Source of the DNA: Phlebopus portentosus
Lineage: Eukaryota; Basidiomycota; Agaricomycetes; Boletales; Boletinellaceae
Assembly (NCBI GenBank): GCA_037892935.1
Contig: JAYXKI010000013.1
Coordinates: 992,001-1,056,000 of the forward strand
Length of the DNA: 64,000 nt
Direction: 5' to 3'
Shown here: positions 59,303 to 64,000 of the stretch, one piece after another
How the letters are laid out: every line of letters starts with the position of its first letter
Numbering within the stretch: position 1 is the first letter of the stretch
The notes under the pieces: generated by a model
Told to the model about the DNA's origin: nothing
What the model saw: the letters and a program-made list of their open reading frames with translations, nothing else
Databases searched by the model: none
Position numbers and translations under genes: made by a program

Positions 59303-60221
59303 TGGGATCAGATTAGCCTTTAGACTTTAGGTGTTAGGCTTTAGTAGTCGTGTTCTAGACTTCTCAGGCTTCTAGTAGTTTTGATCGCTTCTTGACTTCT
59401 TTTGATCGGGTCGGATCGGGAGTTTGGTCGGCGGTGTTAAGGTGATGGTCGGCGGTAGTAAATCGGCGGTGGTAATTACTGGTCAGCGGTGCTAAGTAGT
59501 CCGCGGGGTTACGTACTTGTGGCGTGCTTCTCAGGTGCCCATATATTGCCATTGATGCCCGTGACCGTTGCCTTGGTCGCGTTAACAGTAGTTTGGCTCT
59601 AGTGACTGCTAGGCTGTTACTAGTCACATTTGGAATGCTGATCCTGTTGATCTGCTGATTGTGTCGATCTTGATGCAAGTTTTTGAGCAGATCCTTTCAC
59701 ATAAGTAGATTCCTTCAATAACCTCACAATGGCATTTAATACACTCTGCCAAGGGGATGCTTAGTGGACAGTAGTGTTCAGCATTTTTATAGCACTATCA
59801 GATTGTCCAAAGAAATGTGTCATTTACCTGTTCTTTGAGTACTCGATACAAAATGTACTTACCACGCAATTGAATTTAAAAATCTAGGTGCATATTCAGA
59901 TAACATACTATGAGAGGTGAAACTTGATTGTCTCGGCCTTGAAAATGTGCAGGTAAATTAATTTTGGTGAAAGAGAAAAAGTTGGGAGACAGTCATGTGC
60001 ATCGCTCCTATGTCGCCGTTGCGAATGATTTCTCTACATTGAACACCTTGCACAAATTTTTTTAAATTTTATCACAATCAATGGCATATCTATTTAATAT
60101 TTATTTGATTTGATTTGTTTCGTGGCGGGGGAAGAAAAATTGAGGATGAAATGCGAGTGTTCAAAGGAATGAATGAGAAACAAAATTGTGCCGTGCTAAA
60201 GTCACGTGACTGTAGTGTGAT

Positions 60222-60242
60222 GCTTTTTCCACTGGAAAAAGC
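60222..60242. repeat. 21-bp perfect palindrome, copy 1
   Basis: GCTTTTTCCA, a central C, then TGGAAAAAGC. The identical palindrome occurs at 63565-63585, 3.3 kb away. Confidence 0.8.
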
Positions 60243-60425
60243 GGCGCAACGTGCCAAGCTGTGCTCGTCAAATCCTATTTGCCTATTTGAGAGGCAATAT
60301 GAGCTCAAAAGTGTTCCAAACTTAAGCTATCATCAAAAGTTTGCTTCGGGAGTAGGAAGAACTGGTTTAACATCGCATACAGCCTGCAACGTGCAACTCA
60401 AATGACTATCTAGTATTGATTTCAG

Positions 60426-60717
60426 GATAGATAATGGGATTCTTCTGGAGAACTTTCAACAACGTATCAAGAAGCAGATCGAGGGTGTACTCGTGGCTTG
60501 CGGGCTGGAAAGCAATATTAGATCTATTCTGGTCAGCAATATGAACAGTTCCTTTAAACTTCAATCTCTACCTTGTCGTAAACAACCAGCCATGTATGTG
60601 TGCTATTTATAGGAACATATATGCGAGCTAAAAGACATAGATTTGTACAGTTTATTTGAGATGGGGAAGCTAAATAAGCCCACTGTCACTATCCCAAAAC
60701 GTCCGCGCTCGAGCTGA
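60426..60717 (+). pseudogene. Decayed exon-like segment of unknown gene
   Basis: After an acceptor-like TTGATTTCAG (ending 60425) one frame reads DNGILLENFQQRIKKQIEGV, ACGLESNIRSILVSNMNSSF, then a TAG, and continues to TGA at 60717 (ending KPTVTIPKRPRSS). It has the look of a coding remnant; no family is recognised. Confidence 0.3.
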
Positions 60718-62292
60718 GGTTCTTTATTTATTTCCTTATTTATTTATTTCCTTTTTAAATTTTTTTTATCTGCATTTTTACAGAGGTAGTGGTTCTTACA
60801 GCATTCATTTCTGCACAAGGTGTCCGTGATCTACCCCAGTTTGCATAATGTGGCACCCTCGTAGGTAGTATTTTACATGTGGATCAACGACTGAGTCTTG
60901 ATCAGTATTACTTAGAATTCTCTGATTTTTTTGGTTTATCCTTGACCAAGCGCTTGCTGGAGTTCTTGCCGTACTTTAAGCTTCCACATTATATACATAC
61001 ATTGCTGGCATTGATATTTTAAAGCAAGTACTGCCTGTCGTCTATCAAAAGCAAGACCCTGAAGGAATAGGATGCTCGTGGATAGAAGCGGCAGTTTAAC
61101 AATATTGGTCTGTAATTTAAAGAAACCCCCTGGGTCGATTACAGGACCCGACAATACCTTCAGATGAAGACTAACATCATGCTATCCAACCAGCATTGAA
61201 CGTCAATGAATTTATTACAAATGACTGTATCCTTTATAAATTGATTCCGGAGCTGCAGCGAAAGAGCATAGCTCCGTTAGGTTCGGTCCGTAAGATTTTC
61301 TGAAAAAATATTGCATGTCGAGGAGGAGTACAAGGCAAGAATAGAGAGAGCAGGTGAAGCTATTCGTGAGGCGTATGAGGCAGCCACGACCCTGCAGACT
61401 CAACTTGACATATACATATACACAATCATGGACCGGTCCTTGAAATAGTGCATTTTGATTCTGCTTTTCTACTAAATTTACAAAATTTAATTTCAAAAAA
61501 AAGTTATCATATAAAAATGTCATCTTCATTGATTGTCTGCACAAAATCTCAAGCAGAAATGTTGAGTGTATAAATTGTTATGTCTAATTCATCATTTCAG
61601 CCCGAAGTTTTGTAACACTATTAAACACAATTTTTCACGCTTAGTAAATTTCGAGTTCTGGGTGTCTCCATCTGATATTTAGCATGTTAATTGGATCTGA
61701 TTCATTCTTAGTCTCTTTTTACTCTGTGAATGTCGAGTCTGATTTGCCTGGCATAAAGATCACGTGCAGGAAGACCTGTCTTGATGACATTCTGAATTTA
61801 TTTAAAAATAACTATTCAGTATTTCTACTTAAAAATTTGCACGGATGTACTTTCCATTGCATAAATATCTCTTATACTTTTCGTTTTGTCCCCTGATAAG
61901 GTATGTCTCAAATAATTGGATAGAACATTTTTAAGAAGGTGCAGATCACTACCAAAAGGGCAGTATCTGAGCTATATCTCCACAGCTACACTACGGAAAT
62001 GCATGAATTTTTTTCTGACAGTAAATCATGGGTTTACAGACTTTTCAGATCATAGAGGTTTTTCTGTGGTCGAGTTACAAAAGGGATGTTTCAGGTGGTG
62101 TTTCAAGTGTCTGTATTATTATAGTAATAGAAGCTTGTCTTGGTTATAAAGTCCAGTTGTGTACCTTTTTCTTTTCACTCTGCCCATTTTTTTCCCTTAT
62201 CTACTGGCCTCCGAGTCTGTGGCATTGCTCCTTTCGCTTGCCCACCCATATAAGTAGTGAGAGGGATGGTTGGTCAAATGGTGTAAAGTCAG

Positions 62293-63226
62293 TTGCATCC
62301 CATCATCCATCCCCCTCAGCTACTGGTCAGCTCTATACCCATTACAGACAGTGAACCGAGAAAGAAAATCTTATTCAGAGTACACAAATCACTTCTGAGT
62401 GCTCATTCACCATTCTTTCATATGATGTTCACGCTACCTGCACCGGCACATTTGGAAGAAAGTCTCCATGCAAACTCTGAGGCATGCCCGATCGAGGCTC
62501 CTTTGGGGATGTCGGCTGAGAAACTTTCTGACTTGATGGACATGTTGCTATTTCAGTAAGCCTTATTCAAGCATCTGAGAAAACGAGCTGAAGCTAACTG
62601 TCTGAAGGTTCCAAGAAGAAATTACGGAAAGTGCAGAAAAACTGATCAACGTACTCGACCTCTCCACACGGTATGACGTCCCACAGGCACGCAAGTGGGC
62701 CATCCGCCACCTCACCAAACTAAATATATACGAGATAAACCGCTTTATCCTTGCGAAAACACATCGCGTCGAAGCCTGGATAGACAAATCATTTGAAGCA
62801 CTTATTCGGACTCCCCTAAGCGACCTGGTTCCCCCACAAAGGGAGTTGATTGGGGATAAAACTATTTTGATTGTTGCAACAACTCGCGAGCAACTGGAGC
62901 TACATTACAAATGCATAGCCATCCATCCACCGCCATTTCATCATCATCCTTCTTGCACCAATGCAGAGCTCTGCGAGCAGTCCTGGACACAGCTGTGGTG
63001 GACCCAAATAGCAAATCGACTCCTCCACTATGACGATACCGTACGAGTCTCGCTGGACCAACTGCGTGGATGGATAGATGATCTTCCAAAATCAGGCGTG
63101 TCACCTGAGTGCCGAAAGAATTGTGCAGAAAATGTTGGCTTGGCAAGTGATACAGAGAAATGGATCATTAAAATGGGAATTGATACATTCCGCAATATGG
63201 AGGGAGTTTCGACTTGGAATGAGTAG
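62293..63226 (+). CDS. BTB/POZ domain protein, 5' end unresolved
   Basis: Exon 62293-62555 and exon 62608-63226 are joined across a 52-bp intron (GTAAGC donor, CTAAC branch, GAAG acceptor), in phase, giving about 293 residues. The BTB core is KKILFRVHKSLLSAHSPFFH followed by MMFTLP, then EITESAEKLINVLDLSTRYD and VPQARKWAIRHLTKLNIYEI, as in the large Agaricomycete BTB family. The C-terminus (WTQLWWTQIANRLLHYDDTV and a Cys pair in SPECRKNC) is also typical there. There is no ATG at the start of the first exon, so the true start lies in an upstream exon I could not place, or the gene is 5'-truncated. In other eukaryotes such domains dimerise or bind cullin 3; a role here is not known. Confidence 0.75.
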
Positions 63227-63873
63227 GGGTATGTTCAGTCGAATTCATAGAGTCGTAAATACATTACATTACAAATGTCAGGTTTCTTAATGCAACTATA
63301 CCTTCATTGATTATGCTGATACAAATGAACTACAAAGTGACGCATACTTGATTGAGAATCGAAATTTCCTAATGACCATAAGTAACTAGGGCTAGACTGA
63401 CGTGGAGAGAAAACACACCAGCTCGTGAGGCACCGGAAGATTATGTTTCGGTGATGTTGAAAGTCCGGATTGCATGCAAAACATACCTCTGAGCCCTGCG
63501 CAGTCAATAGTATTTAATTGCATTATTTCTCCGATCGCCTATGTAGAAAATTGGGGGTTGCGACGCTTTTTCCACTGGAAAAAGCATTGCATGCATGTGA
63601 TTATTATTATCTCACTTTCATCCTTCTCACAAAAGTTCACTGAAGTTATGCTCATGGTACAATAGTTTTTTTGGACTCTCCGATGAGTAGTGCATGTTTT
63701 TATAGTCATGTTTCAGACCTTTGCGAAAAATGGGAAGCTAGGCTGGCATGTTCAGCAATAGTTCTTTTGTTATCAATCGCGGCGTGATGCTTAAACTACT
63801 AATTTACCTTGCTGCGGCGTTTATTTTTCGAGCCGCATCTGTAGCAAAAGAACTTTAATATGCACCAGCTAAC
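63227..63873. other. Intergenic region right of the BTB gene
   Basis: No gene is supported. It holds copy 2 of the 21-bp palindrome and is otherwise AT-rich. Confidence 0.5.
63565..63585. repeat. 21-bp perfect palindrome, copy 2
   Basis: Identical to 60222-60242. The flanks differ apart from GTGATG/GCGAC-like bases on the left. Confidence 0.8.
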
Positions 63874-64000
63874 TGTTAGGACCAGTATTTTCGGACGAGG
63901 TGGTTAGTCCGAGCGTACCGGAACAAGTCCCTGCTTCCTCCTTCTGACAATGTACAATTGGAGAGTAGAGTAGCGAAGGTTAGATGTACTACTAAGAAGC
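63874..64000 (-). repeat. Start of another family-1 LTR, cut by the window end
   Basis: TGTTAGGACCAG and the following 115 bp match the end of the family-1 LTR in reverse orientation (compare 41070). Whether it is a solo LTR or a full element cannot be seen. Confidence 0.9.

Larger units (their letters stand above)
47979..59699 (-). mobile_element. Family-2 Ty3/gypsy chromovirus C
   Basis: Minus strand order: 5' LTR 59699-58122, primer site, ORF A, ORF0, gag, pol, ORF3, LTR 49546-47979. Length 11.7 kb. It lacks the 648 bp between ORF3 and the 3' LTR that B has at 11631-12278, including the polypurine tract. No target duplication is found (CATAA on the right). Damage in gag and pol is by point mutation. 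Confidence 0.85.
58122..59699 (-). repeat. 5' LTR of element C (family 2, 1578 bp)
   Basis: Slightly longer than the other two copies because of a small duplication around 58340-58395. Ends TG...CA. Confidence 0.9.
59700..62292. other. Mostly gene-free, AT-rich stretch
   Basis: No intact gene is seen. It holds a 21-bp palindrome (60222), one decayed exon-like segment (60426-60717), and a short plus-strand segment near 61320-61410 that could encode a helix (EEEYKARIERAGEAIREAY) without context. The right end should include the promoter of the BTB gene. Confidence 0.5.

Noticed and set aside
10063..59699. CRISPR array, tRNA or rRNA genes
   Set aside because: The repeats are LTRs and element bodies of a eukaryotic genome; no short-spacer array or RNA-gene fold was seen on reading.
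60115..60405. 96-codon frame at 60115 as a gene
   Set aside because: No motif and no splice or neighbour support, and it spans the palindrome.
61215..61544. 109-codon minus-strand frame
   Set aside because: Low complexity and no motif; the opposite strand has a more protein-like but isolated helix.

Overview
This looks like nuclear DNA of a basidiomycete fungus, most likely an Agaricomycete. The genes carry many short introns (about 50-70 bp) with GTRNGT donors. The left flank holds a BUB3 WD40 gene and remnants of a TPR/MLP nuclear-basket gene. The right flank holds a BTB/POZ gene of the kind that is expanded in mushroom-forming fungi. I cannot name the species; the family assignments rest on motif recognition, not on a search.

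Layout. 1-460 is a 199-bp tandem repeat. 963-3417 is a two-exon gene of unknown function, 4108-5549 an intact eight-exon BUB3, 5885-7533 a protein-kinase gene that appears frameshifted, 7765-7893 a small inverted-repeat element (MITE), 8151-8333 a C/T homopolymer minisatellite, and 8528-10062 a decayed TPR fragment cut off by a retrotransposon. About 49.6 kb (10063-59699) is then a nest of Ty3/gypsy chromoviruses from two families. Family 2 (minus strand, about 1.57-kb LTRs, older, mostly point-mutated) gives elements B (10063-49546) and C (47979-59699), which share one LTR. Family 1 (plus strand, 1607-bp LTRs, young) gives element O (13818-39328, target duplication GTGCC), inserted in B between pol and ORF3. 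Element I (15274-27984, duplication CTACT) sits inside the 5' LTR of O. A family-1 solo LTR in reverse orientation (41070-42674, duplication CCTGA) lies in the pol of B. The order of insertion reads directly from the junctions: B, then O and the solo LTR, then I. 59700-62292 is mostly gene-free, 62293-63226 is the BTB gene, and another family-1 LTR begins at 63874 and runs off the window.

What is unusual. Both families have much more than gag-pol. Each has (a) an 11-12 nt sequence just after the 5' LTR that is complementary to a site about 30 nt downstream of a TATA box in its own LTR, the signature of Tf1-type self-priming; (b) a leader of about 680-780 nt without a single AUG, part of which is an open frame (ORF A) that changes almost only at silent sites in family 1; (c) a coiled-coil ORF0 before gag; (d) a -1 frameshift cassette (slippery heptamer, 8-9 nt spacer, hairpin) at the gag stop; and (e) an extra ORF inside the LTR itself, in U3. 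In family 1 this U3 ORF is 327 codons and intact in all five complete or reconstructable copies, including the solo LTR. Family 2 adds a 332-aa ORF3 after pol, intact in both otherwise broken copies, and a small spliced antisense gene for a one-pass membrane protein beside the polypurine tract. Together these suggest a complex, polycistronic, retrovirus-like gene organisation in fungal chromoviruses.
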